This document shows positions 1 through 12,800 of a DNA stretch of 64,000 nucleotides, in pieces. The stretch is taken from contig CM032662.1 in assembly GCA_019095985.1 (NCBI GenBank), forward strand, positions 17,530,706 through 17,594,705, given 5' to 3'. Under the pieces are notes generated by a model. The model was not told the DNA's origin and made no database searches. It was given only the letters and a program-made list of their open reading frames with translations. Within the stretch, counting starts at the first letter, position 1, and the number at the start of each line of letters is the position of its first letter. Source of the stretch: Streblospio benedicti (lineage: Eukaryota; Annelida; Polychaeta; Spionida; Spionidae). The position numbers and the translations under genes were made by a program.

Positions 1-226
1 ACGCAAGGCTGAAAATTGGTGAAAAAAAATAATAAGGTTTCATTTGGCAAGAAAAAAAATGTCAAGACACACTTACAGTCACATCTTTGCAAGATGAAAA
101 ATATAATTGAGGTTCAGTAATCTAAGAAAAGAAGAATTAGATGTCAAATTTCATGAAAAAAAATAATAATTGAAGCTATGGTGAAAATAGCTGCCCCCCC
201 CCCCCTGAGATCAAATGGTCGATGCC
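1..226. mobile_element. Harbinger-type MITE, left end cut off by window
   Basis: This is a second copy of the short element found whole at 29023-29280. The two share the body beginning acgcaaggctgaaaattggt, the middle string gaggttcagtaatctaag and the C-rich right end finishing in GATGCC. The right end is followed by TTA, which fits the three-base TWA target duplication of PIF/Harbinger elements. It has no coding capacity and its left end is outside the window. Confidence 0.75.
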
Positions 227-229
227 TTA

Positions 230-3200
230 GTTACTGTATAGAACTCGTGATTTATTCCCATAGGTACCACGTAGGAAAAGGTCTGGTTTATAGTCAGTAC
301 CTTAAATAACGTTAAATAGTTGGGGGCCCTGATCATAAGTTGAGGGCCCTGCTGTGATATGTGTTTGAAATGTTAGCAAAAGAACTTTTATAGACACGTA
401 TTTGAACATGATAAAGTATAGAATTCTCTCTGACCCACCAATATTCACCAAAAATAGTTGAGGGACAGCAGGGCCCTCAAGTCCTAAAAGTTAAGGACCC
501 TGGTCAAAAGTTGGGGGCTCGGGGCCCTCGGGCCCCCTACTATTTCAACAACTGGTATTAAGCCCCCTCACCCCGCCCCCGCAGGATCAGACGACTCTAA
601 AATGTTGGGTAGTTATAGGGTAATACGACTCTTTTATTTGCATGGAAATAATTTTCAAGCACAGTAAAGCCATTTCTTTTTACAAACTTAATGAGCATTA
701 CAACAATATCCGGACACGTCTATAGATTCAGACATTCTTCCTCAACTTATACACGTGGGATAGACGTGTACGAAAACAAGCCACCATCAAGATAAAAAAT
801 ATTACCACTACTGTCTCCATATTATATTCATTGAAATATAATCAATCCGCTTAGACCATGATTTGCTCACCTCTTCTTGGTGTTGTGCCTGTGCGCAGGT
901 CACCGTCGCCGTCCGTCACCGGGGTCGGCGATGATGTCGTCTGCTGCTGCATGCTGCCCACGGGAGGATCACGTGTTCACTGCCAACAGCGGGAGGTCAG
1001 GCCATTACAGTAAAACCTCACAGTGTAGGCAGCTAGTTAATTGGGACGCCTGTCAAATCAGGACACATTTTCAGTTACCACTTAGCTAGATATTGCCACG
1101 TAAGTGGTTTAGTACAAGTGTCGCTCTTTTTACTCTCAGTACTGGCGCCCTTAATAGCCAGGGTTTGCTACATTTGTGTATACGGTGGCAGACCAACACT
1201 CTCGTATGTGTGCGTGCGCGAGCGCGCGTGTGTACGTGTGTATTTTGCTAAAGTTTCATAGAACCCGGCATTGAGACCGGACGTGCTAAATGTACAGCAT
1301 CAGCATTACCACATGACGATGAGCAGTGTTTAACAGGATGTATCGATGGGCTTAGCGCTGCCTTTTGCTGGTGTAAAGGATGAAGTCATAAGCAGTCTTT
1401 TATGTACCGTCTTAAAACATATAGCTCCTGCAGTACACTTGAGGGAAATGGAAATCGGAAAAAGATATAGACATCGAACCCAGATCCGCTAAAACGGAAC
1501 GTCACATATATAGCTAATTCATCCAGCGCGCATGCGCCTTAAGCCCGCGACCCAACTGCTCCGAGGTCCAATCAAATATCAAGTTGTGTCAATATACCAG
1601 CAGCCGCCCTCTTACGCTACCATGGATCTACCTCGCATCTCAAGGTCATAGCGAAATGTGGATATGATTTCAATATCTTACCACTGCCGGCGGATCGGGC
1701 ATGACAAAGCAAATGGCAACACTTGTCATTTAGCATCACCGACCGCATATAAGAGAATTAGCGGGGATATTGTCTGCCTGTATACACAGGCTCATGATAT
1801 TCAAGGTAAATAGATTGTCTTATGATGCAAGAAAGAGCAAAGCCAAAGGAATCCTGCAAGCGTCAAATCTTCGCTATTATACATGACTCTCACTTTGTTC
1901 CTTTGTCTTGTTTTCAAGTATGAAAATAATCAACAATGTATTAGCGTTTCGGAACTGTGTAAAGAAATAATCTTTGTTCAAAAGCCACCCCCTGCATAGA
2001 CATGTCAGTGAAAAGAAGCATACCAACTGAACTAATCCACTCCTTTATTGTAGCTTTTCTTCCGATTACACAAAATTGATGGAAGTAATACACCCGACTA
2101 ACAATATGCCTTTTGTTTTGTTCAGGTATTTGACTTAAACCGTGTATTCAGAATAATAGATATTGAATTGTAGGATGTTACACTTTTATGCTTGGAGCAT
2201 TGCAATTATTTCTCCGATAATTCTTGTCGTCTTTGTCAATTCGGTGACTTTGTGAGTTTGCCAAGTGTGCGGCTCACTCCACGAAGTGTAAGTGATTCAT
2301 GTTCAGAGACTCTTGATTAAGTCCAGTGCCGTCTGCGTTCATTTTATACTGGTCGAACAAAGCAAATAAGGTTATGTGTATGGCATTGTTCTTCAGACAT
2401 GCTCGTACAATCAAAGAATTCGTTATAAGATATTGTTAAAACATTTAATTAAGATAATAACCTATACAGCTAAGGTAATTTTTCTACCGATGAGTTGGGA
2501 TTTCGGTTTTAAAATATACCGTGTAGATGTAGATATAAATTTGGAATGCCGTAACTTGTTCTTTATTGTAATAGGCTGCATAAATGCTCGGCAGCCTTTT
2601 ATACACGATCCCCAATAATACGTGGCCTATCAGTGCCACTTACTCGTGCGTGTCCGTTCCCTCCAGCAGGAAGCACATACATTCGCAAAACTGTTTCTCA
2701 AAGAAAATCGCCCCCTTCAATATTTCTTTTCGAGTCACACGTGTGATATAGAATGTGAACTGTGCAATCCTTCATCATATTAGGCGCGTGCACTATAGTT
2801 TTGCGGAAGATTCATGAGGCCTGAAAATACGTGAAATTTTTAATTGACCGGGAAAATGGCCTAAAGGTGGGTGAGCGGTGATAATCTGCAGTATCGCAAA
2901 ATGACAATGGATTTATCCTTCCCGAATGAGCACGATTATTCAACACTGCACAGCTGTATAAAGTCTAAAGCATTATGACTTTTTACATAAACAAAAAATA
3001 ATTCAAGCATATACAAATTGTTACATCAATGAAACAGAGAACGTGATAAAATTTACCCCCGTGTTTGTTTTCATGCTGCGACCTCAAGTTGAAATAAGTA
3101 CTTATCATCATGCCAAAATAGAAAAGATAAGATTGAAGTAAAATGGTGAAAAGCAGAATTGTTTGAAGAAGCCTATGCGGACAGCATGGTTTCGACGTGC

Positions 3201-6200
3201 ATGATTTTTTAACAGACTCTCTAGGATGCGCGTGCATGTAGTTGTAAATGTAAATGTAGTTAGTTAGATCTGTACTAAAACCATGAACATGTATCATAGA
3301 TTAAGTCTAGTGAAATAATCAAGCCTTTCTTTTTTTCTTTTGAACAGGTCCATTTTAGTAACTTTCCATTTGTTGTTTTATTATTTTTTTTTTAAAGTTG
3401 ACGATAACGAAAATTGATCTCGTCTATATGCAATTGCCATAAACAACACAAATTTAATGTAAGCTTGCATACAAGTTGAAGTTAACAAATTTAAATGAGT
3501 TAAAAAACCTAATGTTACTAAAGTCTTGCGATGCTAATAATTTTGACATTTTTTTCTTATCTTTTAAATTAAATAGAACTGTTTTGCAGACTAAGTTGTA
3601 GGTTTTGTACATTTCTATTTCAGTCAGATATACCCCGGTGGTAAACAACGTGGCTCCTAGACGAATGACTGATAGCCGATGGCCACCTTGTGGTGAAAAA
3701 TAGAGTAGCACATACAGAGAAGTACCATCACATAGTGTTACGTGTAAACTACATTTGTAGTATTAAATATGGCATACTGCGGAAATGCATGGTATGAGTG
3801 ATTGCATCATAGCGAATCCACGTGACTGAATGGAGGTAAGATTCAGACAATAAAAGATGTCATCCCAAAGTCAGAACAGAAAGGGAAAAAGTTTGTAATT
3901 ATAGAAAACACAATACAGATTTACGTATATAGTGTGCGTTTTCATCCGTTTAGACCAAAAATCATCACCACAGATCAAATGAATACACAATATTCAGGCA
4001 ATTAATGTCTTTCGCGCATGGTATAAAAGACTTACACAAACAAAAATGGTTTGTCTATAAATATGGTTCATCTAAAATTGAAGAACGTTATTCAATAAAT
4101 ATTTGTATCTTCAGCATTCCCTTCCTAGTATGTTGTATATTTTTTGCAACCAAAGAGAAGATTCTCGGTTCTCACAGAGATACAGAGAGTGGCATCATTA
4201 CGTCGCCAACTTGCGGCACATGGCGACTTCACACGAGCTATATACAGGCATGTTGTTTTCAATGTTATTAACACAAACATAACATATAACTTATTCATTA
4301 CACAGTGTTAAAACACACGTTTAAATAGAAGTCTGTAACAAATTAAAGCCACGCGTAGTTGAACAAAAAAAGTCATTGAAAGTTGGCGACTTTGCAATGA
4401 TCACACCCGTTATTTATTACTCAGTCTCGGCTACTTCACCTATAAAACGCAAACAGTTGCGCCACACACCGCCATAACTTAAGAAAAGACAAAAGACTCG
4501 TTGACTTACCCGCACAAATCCCTGTTCGTCACCGCTAGTCAGTGGCACAAGTAGCGAAATGACATTCGTGTCTCGCCAAATCTCCCATTTATTTGTAGTG
4601 GCGGGGTTGAGTTGGGTTAAAAGGGAATGGCTGGGAACCCAACAGGTGGCCACAGAGCCATGAAAGCAGTTATGGCTGTCAGCTACATTCATGGGCCGCC
4701 TGCTATCAGCTCATCGATTGTCATCTTGGATCAATGGCATCTTTACTTTGAAGTAAGCCATTGCGGCCAGCACCAAATGCAACTTTTAATGCACACACAA
4801 ATTGCACCATTACCAGAGCTATTTGGACGCAAAGATCACGGTGTCACGTGATGCAAGGAGGAGCGCAAAGCCGCCTGCTGCTGCTTGCTCTTAATTGCTT
4901 ACATCCAGATCATCATCTCAGACGAAACAATGCTCACTAGTTGCGTTCAAACCAGCAGTGAATATGTAAGGCTTTCTTGGCTACAACATCGGGAAAACAT
5001 CATCGACGAGCTTTTTTCTTCTCTGTGTGGGTCTACTTAAGTTGCAAGAAGTCCGTTGAATTGAAAATGTGACTATAGCCACTACTATATCTATGGGGTA
5101 CGATAATGGTCACATATGATTTCCAACCGAGTTATCTCATGTAAATGCTGGGGGCAAGATACCTAACCCAGCAACTGGAAACTTATAAGTCATAGATTAC
5201 TTGTAGAGTCTTGACCCTCAATGGCAAGGAGGCAATTTAATCTGAATCATTACGTTATTTGTGTCTATCTTCATCTCATGAACAAGCTAGCCTAATATTT
5301 AATTATGTTGTTTAGTAAAAGATTATACTGGATTTTATAAAGTCCGATTGGACGGGTTGGTGGATGGGTGGGTGGGCTCTAGGTTTTGAGAAGGGTGAAT
5401 TTCGATCAACATTTTTTTAGAATGTTGGATGAAAAACATTGTGTGTCGATTCTACAAACGGAGCAATCCACTCATGAGGCGTCGGTTTTCTTGGTTGGGT
5501 CTTACCACCTGTCTACCAGATTAAAAATAGATATCGATCTTATCTATGAGGCTAAAAGTGAGTATTTCGTGGGTGTTTAAAAAAAAGAAAAAGAAAAAAA
5601 ACAAAACAATTCTCTATGGTTTTAAAGTATTATAACGTGTCCCTTCATTGAGTATGTTAAACACAAATGAACACGTGTACGTTGACTTATATGTTGACTT
5701 ATAAATCCATGCTTAACTTTGGTAACTGTACTGCAGACATCTATCGCCGATGATAATTGATTATTTTCTTATTTTTACGACGCATGTTTTTTTTTAGCTC
5801 CACCGTGCATGCATTTTATGATACATCCAAGGATGCTACAGGCTTACACATTGGCCGTTATACTAGCAGAGAACTAAGTTGTCCGAAATCCAATTACACA
5901 TTTGTCCAGATAAACATCATGGGCGATAGACGAAGCCCTTTCAATACACATTTAAGGCACTTTCATGCACAAACAAAATACCAAATCTTAAGTTACTTTG
6001 TTGTGTAGATTTTTTGATGACCTGGAACTCCCCCTGGATTCACCATGGACTCTATGGTAGACACGTATCATATTAGTCTCTCTCCCACCACACTCCTCTT
6101 CATCACATCCACCCTCTTTCCACCCGAAGAAAAATATAAGTTATCACCATACGAAACTTGTTAACTAAAATGACGTTAATTACAATCAACTAGCCATTGA

Positions 6201-6626
6201 CCTAGACCATATTGCTTCAGCCATTTTATAGTAATCTATACCCTTAAACATGCAACCGCCACTTGCATGCTATGAAAAACGAATACGGTGATTATGTTCA
6301 ACAGAGTGGGCCCTTACGGTCCACATCAAAGTGAAAAAGGGCTATTTACTGAGAAAATACAAAAAAGTATCACACTGTGGTTGCTAGATTACTAGTAGAT
6401 CTTAATGGTAGTCAGTTGGTTGGACATAACGGCCGGTTTCGGATTTTAAGCGTATGAGAAGGGTGGTCACATACAGACGTAACTAAACAACTCTCCGCGT
6501 ATGACGTTAACACAGTTGGTTGACACTAAAAACTAGTACTAAAGTACTGTATGCTTACATCCACATTATAATAATAATAATAATAATATGTGTTGCAAAA
6601 CCAAGGTTAAACAATGCCAATGGTAC
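230..6626. other. Non-coding stretch, no gene recognised
   Basis: I see no reading frame here with family resemblance or paired splice sites that I trust. Small points are a run of alternating purine-pyrimidine (GT/GC) at about 1200-1245, a short GC-rich patch at 880-1010 that breaks the AT-rich background, and an (ATA)n run at 6569-6587 just before the candidate gene at 6627. A few open frames of 60-110 codons occur on both strands but look like chance. Confidence 0.5.
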
Positions 6627-8494
6627 ATGAAAATGAACCCTGAGAACATTGTGGGATTCTGTGCCCTTGCTGTACTAGTAATCACACTCCCGTGCGGTGC
6701 CCAAATCAACTTTGAAGATGATGGCCTGCTGGTGAGTTTTAAATTTATATGCAAGCACAGCCAGACTCATAGTTTCGCTTGCTAGCTAGCTAGCAGCAGT
6801 CTAGCTACATTGGATCAACGTGGCTTCAGTTGGCCTTCATTCATTATTATACCACGGAGGATTTCGTTTCATTTGCATTTTTGGCTTGTTTTAGGATTAA
6901 AACTTTGCCTGTTAACTTGCTAATTTTATATTCCCAGCTATATATGGGAATTCACTGAAGATATGCGAGAGTGAACTTTTCTTAAAGATATCTGAATGTT
7001 GTTGCTGATTTTAACATGGGGCTGAAGAAAATAGCACTACTTGGCTTAATGTTAAGAGGAGTTAAGCAATGCCTCCGTGGCTAGCATTTGCAATCCCAGG
7101 ATAAGGTTATAACCAAGATGACAACAATGTTTCCCTATGTTATCTCACAGAAAGTGCTTGAACCCTCAGGAAAACTGGTGGATTCATAGTTCTTGTAACT
7201 TCTTATGTATTCACTGTAAAAAAAAAAATATGCTGCTTTTCTTAACCTCAACAAACTTATATGTTAACTTTGTAGCGCTGCTACCCCGTGGATATGAAGT
7301 GATAATAATAATAATGGTACTTCATTCCTTATAGCATGTTATTGTCAACATACACTCGGTATTTGCCAAAATGTATGAACCTAAGAACAAACAAACAGCC
7401 CACAGCTGGAATTATTATCTAGGTCATCTTGAATTGTAGAATGTTTTCGAAATTCGTCTGCTATAACCAGTACCCAGCGACCAGGATACTGACTGCTACT
7501 CTTACTGGCAGAGACCAGCTGGCTAGTGGCTAGCATTGGTGTATCACACAGTGGAAAGTGTTTCGTGATTTGAAGGGGTTTCTATGAATCCATTGGATCA
7601 TCAAATACATTGACTGGCAAAAAAAAAAATAATGATATCAAAGTAGAATAAACACATGACATAAAACTTTCGATGTGCTATTCACGGATTTTCCTAACCA
7701 TCAATAGATTCATGAATATTTGATAGTCGTCTGTGTCAAGATCAACAGACATCTCGTGTTTCACCACAAGGCGAAAGCAAACTTTCGTTGAAAGAACGAT
7801 ATGGAAAGATACTGGCTTTCTCACATTGACTAAGACTGTGGACTTGACCAATTGACCAGGTGTTAGCTGTCATGTACTGTGCGTAACTCGTTCTAAGAGG
7901 TACACTCTGTGGAAGATGTTATAGTGTACTGCATATAGTGTTCCGGTCCGGTTTGCTGTAGACATGTTGGGGCAATATTTATGTTTGGAGTTCAGTGTTT
8001 GTGATGCGAGCATCGTGAGTAGTGCTCACGTTTTGCTATAAGCTTCCAGTGTGAGTAACTCATTTGATGCTCACATATTCTTGAAAACAAAGTCAAGCAA
8101 GGAGTGAAGATGCGTAAGGATGTTTGCTATCCGCTGCTGTGGTTTTACTCTTGCAGTTGTCCTCAATACAACCTCTAAGATAAGTAACATTTGTATGTAA
8201 TGAGTAAGCAATTACTTTACTGAACAGTCTGTTCAGTGTTATTGTTTTCTTAAATTTACTTATGTTTGTTTAGTATTTGTTTACAGCTTGTATACACTAG
8301 TCAAACATTAATATATTAAAGCCCTTGTATTCGGAGGGTGTGAGTTGGAATTAAAGTTCACGTCTCATTCATTTTAGACATGGAGTAATGTGATATCTGG
8401 CCTTTTGGGAGCTGCGATGCTTGCACCGGGCGCAGCGCTGATGAATGGTTGGCAAGCCGAGATGTTGAAGGCATTTACTCCAACTGGAGGCTGA
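6627..8494 (+). CDS. Candidate small secreted peptide, two exons (73 aa)
   Basis: Exon 1 (6627-6731, 35 codons) starts MKMNPENIVG and has a clear hydrophobic signal peptide ending near PCGAQ. It stops at a consensus donor (CTG|gtgagt) in phase 0. Exon 2 (8378-8494) follows a good acceptor (attcattttag) in the same phase. It encodes TWSNVISGLLGAAMLAPG and 20 more residues to a TGA stop. The mature part would be about 47 residues, acidic at its start (NFEDD), then a small-residue-rich hydrophobic helix, with no cysteines. I do not recognise the family. An in-frame ATG also exists at 6588, but the later start gives a better signal peptide. The splice pairing is my inference: exon 1 is also phase-compatible with the membrane-tail exons at 15713 and 16663, so exon 2 could be one of several 3' ends. 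I see no nearby AATAAA after the stop. Confidence 0.42.
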
Positions 8495-11263
8495 CATATC
8501 AAGTTGGCATGTGGACATGAATGGTGCAACCAACTAGATCAGCTAGTACCATGCGGTCTAAAAGTGGAAGTTTTCTTATCATCCGGTTCACTCAGCTTGC
8601 CTCTGCGGGACGACATGAGGTGACTAGCATTGTGATGAAAAGTGGACGTTCGTGAGAGGTGGCAGAAAGATGCTGACAGCTCAGCTGTAGGGCGACGACC
8701 TTCACATATTGCAGTCATAGCTGAAATATCGTTGTCGTTACTGCCATGTACTTGTTTCTACATTACAACTAATTTCATGCAGTGTCTGTGGGTACTTTGC
8801 TTGATTAAGTTACATTGACTTTGGTATTTTAAAATGGTATTTTATTGTCGATACTATAGTGAGGTTACTATGAAACGTTTCCTGCATGGGCACTTTCATC
8901 CTTGTAATGTTGTACATGTAAGTGCCTTGTTCTAATGACAGTTAGGACTGAACTATCACCTATCGGTCATATAATATCAGTGATGTAAATTGTACTGTCT
9001 AGATTGTATAAGTTTCGCACGTGATGGCACATCCGTCACACATACATGTAGTTAAACGAAATTTAGTTTATGTTTAAGCTCATTCAATGTTATTCTTCAG
9101 GCTTGGAAGAATGGTATAGTGCTGGTTTATCAATTCTTGATATCTATCAACTGTGTTGCAATATGTCTATAAGCATGTGTTGCACAACAAAGTTTTTAAG
9201 ATCCTCATGAATCTTAAAGAATGTGTTAGTTTCATTAGTATCTGTTGAATAGAATGTTCACCTGTTAATGTTTACGGAGAAACAGCATAGCAGGTTTCAT
9301 AAATAGACTTGAGGCCTCAAGAGAACGAACAGTCTAATACTAGAAATTGACATGTCTCAATCTTATATAAAGAGTACTTTATTTACATATGGGAGAACTG
9401 TGATTTAAAATTTTGATGTTATGTTATTTTTAAGCAACTTTATGTTTAGATACGGTGCTATTCTGATGTCTTATATCCTTTGTTTGATTGTGTTTTGTCT
9501 GTTTTTACATATTTTACAGTTATTGTATACTACTATGATTAAGCATCCTGTACGTTATGGAACTAACTGTATGAATATTAGTAGTAATTAGATAAAATTT
9601 GGAAGTGAATTGATGGTAATTCTGAATATTAGTAAGTTGGGTCTCAAGAAGTACAAACTGACACATTCGGGTTATAGTTAGGTTTACATGCTCTGTTGGA
9701 ACAGGCAGCTCTTTGGCTCTGTATGAGAGCTATGCATGGTGAAAGTGGATACGAATTGTAAAGAGTAACCTTCATTTGTTTGTGACAGTGGTAAAACTAT
9801 GTTTTATTTTCAGAACACATAAGTTTTGACTAATTCTTTTGAACTTTTCTTATTACTATGAAAGTCACATATTATCTACTATGGATTATAGTATGGAACA
9901 TAACATATATCTTCAGTCAGTGGTTTGCAGCATGAATGTATGTTATGGTATGGCAAGAAATGGTTGTCTAGCAACGTTCAGTATAACTTGGTCGCATTTG
10001 GTGGGTATGTAGTCACTGGATAGCTGGTATCTGCATACAGTGTTGAACTGTTTATTGTAAGTGTAGAGGATATCCTCTATGTATGTGGTATGAATACATG
10101 ATGTATTAGAAAGGAGTTTCTGATGCTTGACATTATGAGTGGGTGAATAGACAGACGTCTGCCATGCATAAAGTGTTCAGATGTATTGATTGGAACATTC
10201 CGTTTTTAGCAGGCTCAAGTTTGTTGTTCATTTAGTCTTTAACAATTGCAAACTCACTGTGGAACATATAATATTATCTGTGTAGTACACCAATGGCTGC
10301 AGTGAATCGATGTATTTTGTAAGTTAGTTGAAGATGGTATGTCTTGTATGTATTCTTGACTTTTATAAGGAGTGATTTTTCAATGCATGGAAACATCGTT
10401 GTAAATATATCAATAGCATTAATCCAAGTTTACTACACTAGACTCATTATAAACATAATCTATTCGATGAAGAGTAACTGGGATTACATACATAATTATA
10501 TGATTTATTGTTCCGTTCGTTGGATGAGAACCAGTGTAATATTGAAGTAAATATATACATGTTTTATTATTCATGTACTATGCTATGAAGTTTATTATAC
10601 GACTGGGAGGTAAACGTGAAGACAAAATTTTGGTTCGAGTTCCCTACACCTGTACATTCTGTATTTGGCTTATGTTCAGGCAGCTCCAGGTAATCATTGT
10701 GATAGGAAGTTACATTTACCTAAGGTTGGTTACAGGTAGTTCCCTTATACTCCCCCCCCATTATCACTGAGGGTGGTCGGCTCAACCGGAGTCGACCTGT
10801 AAGTGATAATCTCTTCATGCTGCTAAGCTTGCTTTCCGGCTACGATCGATTTGGGTCACCCTTTGGCACGGGCGTGCTGATGTTGGGTCGGCCAGTGTGG
10901 GAAAGTCAGGTTTTGCGGCCTCCTACTGCTTTGATCTTGTTTGAGACTCCGCCTCGCTGCGGTCTGGTTACTGCCCTTGTTGTGGTCGGCTGCAGTTAGC
11001 CATAATCGGGGTGGTGTTCGGATCGAGACGGAGCCTGGACTAGGTCACTAATCTCACTCCTCTGGTTATCATACGTCCAGCAATGGATTATCATGTAGGG
11101 TTAAGCGAGCGTTTAGCCCCAGAATAGTAATCCCGAGGGCACTGATTGGGCTCTTCTTCACCGTTGCCAGGGCTGGCTTCCAGAGGTTGAGCTGGACAAT
11201 TGGTCTGATATCGTTCAGGTTGATAACGTCTAACACTCTTTCTTTCTTGGGGGTTTCGCTATA
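8495..11263. other. Non-coding stretch, possibly long 3' UTR plus unknown repeat
   Basis: From 8495 to about 10740 the DNA is T-rich, has no convincing exon, and could be the 3' untranslated part of the peptide gene at 6627. From about 10745 the composition shifts sharply to GC-rich. This block (10760-11260) looks like part of a repetitive element: on the minus strand it reads open through about 11069-11262 with an LNLWKPALATVKKSPISALG stretch, but I cannot name the element. Confidence 0.35.
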
Positions 11264-11515
11264 CAGTAAATTGGTGTGTTCTCCAGGGCTGGAGATTGTA
11301 TTCCCAGGGCTGGGAATACCACACCAAAGGTCCGAGGTTATTGGTGCTGTCTCCAGGGCTGGAGATAGTGTTTCCAGGGCTGGAAATACCAGTAAATTGG
11401 TGTGTTCTCCAGGGCTGGAGATTGTATTCCCAGGGCTGGGAATACCACACCAAAGGTCCGAGGTTATTGGTGCAGTCTCCAGGGCTGGAGATAGTGTTTC
11501 CAGGGCTGGAAATAC
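11264..11515. repeat. Two tandem 126 bp units, eight 16 bp palindromes
   Basis: The units 11264-11389 and 11390-11515 differ at a single base by my reading (GCTGTC versus GCAGTC). Each holds four 16-mers with a 7 bp stem around GG: TCTCCAGGGCTGGAGA, TTCCCAGGGCTGGGAA, TCTCCAGGGCTGGAGA and TTTCCAGGGCTGGAAA. They start at 11280, 11301, 11350 and 11371, and again 126 bp later. Within each pair the start-to-start spacing is exactly 21 bp, two helical turns. Stem bases co-vary between types (CTCC/GGAG, TCCC/GGGA, TTCC/GGAA), so symmetry is kept while sequence changes. The first pair is also bracketed by TTGGTGTG and CACACCAA. Confidence 0.9.
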
Positions 11516-11530
11516 CAAACCAATTCACTG
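11264..11530. mobile_element. Mariner-like MITE built from palindromes
   Basis: The element has inverted ends CAGTAAATTGGT and ACCAATTCACTG (one mismatch) and is flanked on both sides by TA (11262-11263 and 11531-11532). TA duplication and CAGT ends are the hallmark of Tc1/mariner elements. It is 267 bp long and carries no transposase. Nearly all of the interior is two copies of a 126 bp palindrome-rich unit, annotated separately. Both strands stay open across it, but that comes from its repetitive make-up and not from coding. Confidence 0.7.
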
Positions 11531-11640
11531 TATCGCTCAAGTGGGGACATTATGATCTGCAGATCATATTGCTGGCCCCAAGAAACGTGCTTTATTGTAT
11601 AGCGCATTCCCTCATCCCAAACCTTCTTTCATTGTATTTA

Positions 11641-11833
11641 TTATTCTATATCATCTAAGAAAATATTGTACCATGTATGTATACTTAGTTAGGTTTAGCT
11701 AGATTATGTATTTTGTTTGTCACTGTGTTAGGCATATATTATTCTATTACATTTAAGAATAGATATTGTACTAGGTATACTTAGTTAAGTTTAGCTAGCA
11801 TATTACGTTTCATGTATTTTGTTTGTCACTGGT
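11641..11833. repeat. Diverged ~95 bp direct repeat
   Basis: Two adjacent copies, each starting near attctat and ending in gtattttgtttgtcactg, share tatacttagttaggtttagc-type cores with some indels. An AATAAA-type signal (aaaataaagtaaaac, about 11850) follows directly, so this may be the 3' end of a transcript or retroelement whose body I cannot identify. Confidence 0.6.
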
Positions 11834-12461
11834 TTTGCACTATCTAAAATAAAGTAAAACATCTAATCGACCATTTCTTATTCACTGATGAGTAAAATCC
11901 AAGGTGACCAGCATGAAAAATTATTGTCTATAATAATGCATCATCGTGATTGATACAGTCATCAAATCCATTGCAGACACCTGCTATTCTGATCTTTCCG
12001 TAGAGAGACTGTGTAAGGCTAGCTCCACTTATTGGTTTTACATACTAGCCCAGGTCACAGATATGTTATATCTCGAGTCAGTCCTGATATTCATATATAC
12101 TTATTTACTGGCCATCTGATTAAACAAAGTTTCAGATTACCTATATGCGGTGCTGTACTGTAGTTAGGCTAGAAACCTCAAGTACAGAACATGACGTCTT
12201 CAAATCTCCCTGTCCTGCAATAATGTGGCTATTTCGATGGGACTAGTAGCTCTGCATCACGTTTCAGGAAACCCAGAATGTTCCACCCAGGTTTCTCACT
12301 TCTCCAGAGGCCTCCCACGTCTCCAATTCCCATGTGTTGTTTCCACATGCATAACTTTCCGGAAGCTCAACCAAAGTGTGGGAGTAGCAGTATTCTTCTA
12401 ACTGTAGTATTCTATTAGGCTAAGCAATCTCATCAGTGACTGGTGGGAATTCACCACAGAT

Positions 12462-12800
12462 TTAGAGTTGCTCCTTTGTAGGGTGAGGGTTTATGTTCAG
12501 TATTGAATTTGTTTGCAGCATATATGTAGAAAGATGTCTGTAGCATTGCGAGAGCTTCCCTCTATTTTTGTCTGTGGGTAACTTTCTCAGCAATAAAGTA
12601 GGATTTCCAGACTTTGATACTGCTGTTGACGGTTTTCTAAGCAATATCTTTTTGACACAGATGTTCTTTTGAGATTCATCCGTCCATGTGCCAAAGTGTT
12701 TGAAGTCATCATTGTGCCCCAGTACCGTACCATTACGGGTTTGAAGTCCATTGTTGTCATTTGTGTCATATAATAGCTACTTTTTCTTTTCAAGTTTTTA
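12462..12800 (-). pseudogene. LINE reverse-transcriptase fragment (C-terminal part)
   Basis: Read on the minus strand, a frame without stops gives NGLQTRNGTVLGHNDDFKHF, then GTWTDESQKNICVKKILLRK and LPTDKNRGKLSQCYRHL, ending in a stop at 12462. The DFKxxGTWxxxSxKxIxxRK pattern is the segment just after the catalytic palm in many APE-type LINE reverse transcriptases (consensus roughly DFKYLGSWxxSSEKDIxxRKALAW). The catalytic YADD block is not present and the upstream sequence is decayed. It is a dead fragment; the family resemblance is from memory and the clade is unassigned. Confidence 0.6.

Noticed and set aside
877-1089. GC-rich open frame with a possible acceptor (gtgcgcag) at 898
   Set aside because: The frame is low-complexity and no partner exon or family was found. 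It may be a regulatory GC patch.
4417-4692. Minus-strand frame with a gtaagt donor near 4514
   Set aside because: The peptide has no recognisable domain or leader and I found no acceptor-exon partner downstream. A chance donor is likely, though a non-coding first exon cannot be excluded.
10817-10999. GC-rich plus-strand frame of 60 codons
   Set aside because: It lies in a compositionally odd block that looks repeat-derived, with no splice sites or domain.
11264-11530. CRISPR-like array
   Set aside because: Only two 126 bp units, palindromes at unequal alternating spacings, no unique spacers and a eukaryotic context.
11069-11658. Overlapping open frames on both strands across the palindromic repeat, encoding PALETLSPALETAP-like repeats
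   Set aside because: The repeat unit is 126 bp, divisible by three, and has few stop-forming triplets, so several frames stay open. There is no start context, splice support or family resemblance.
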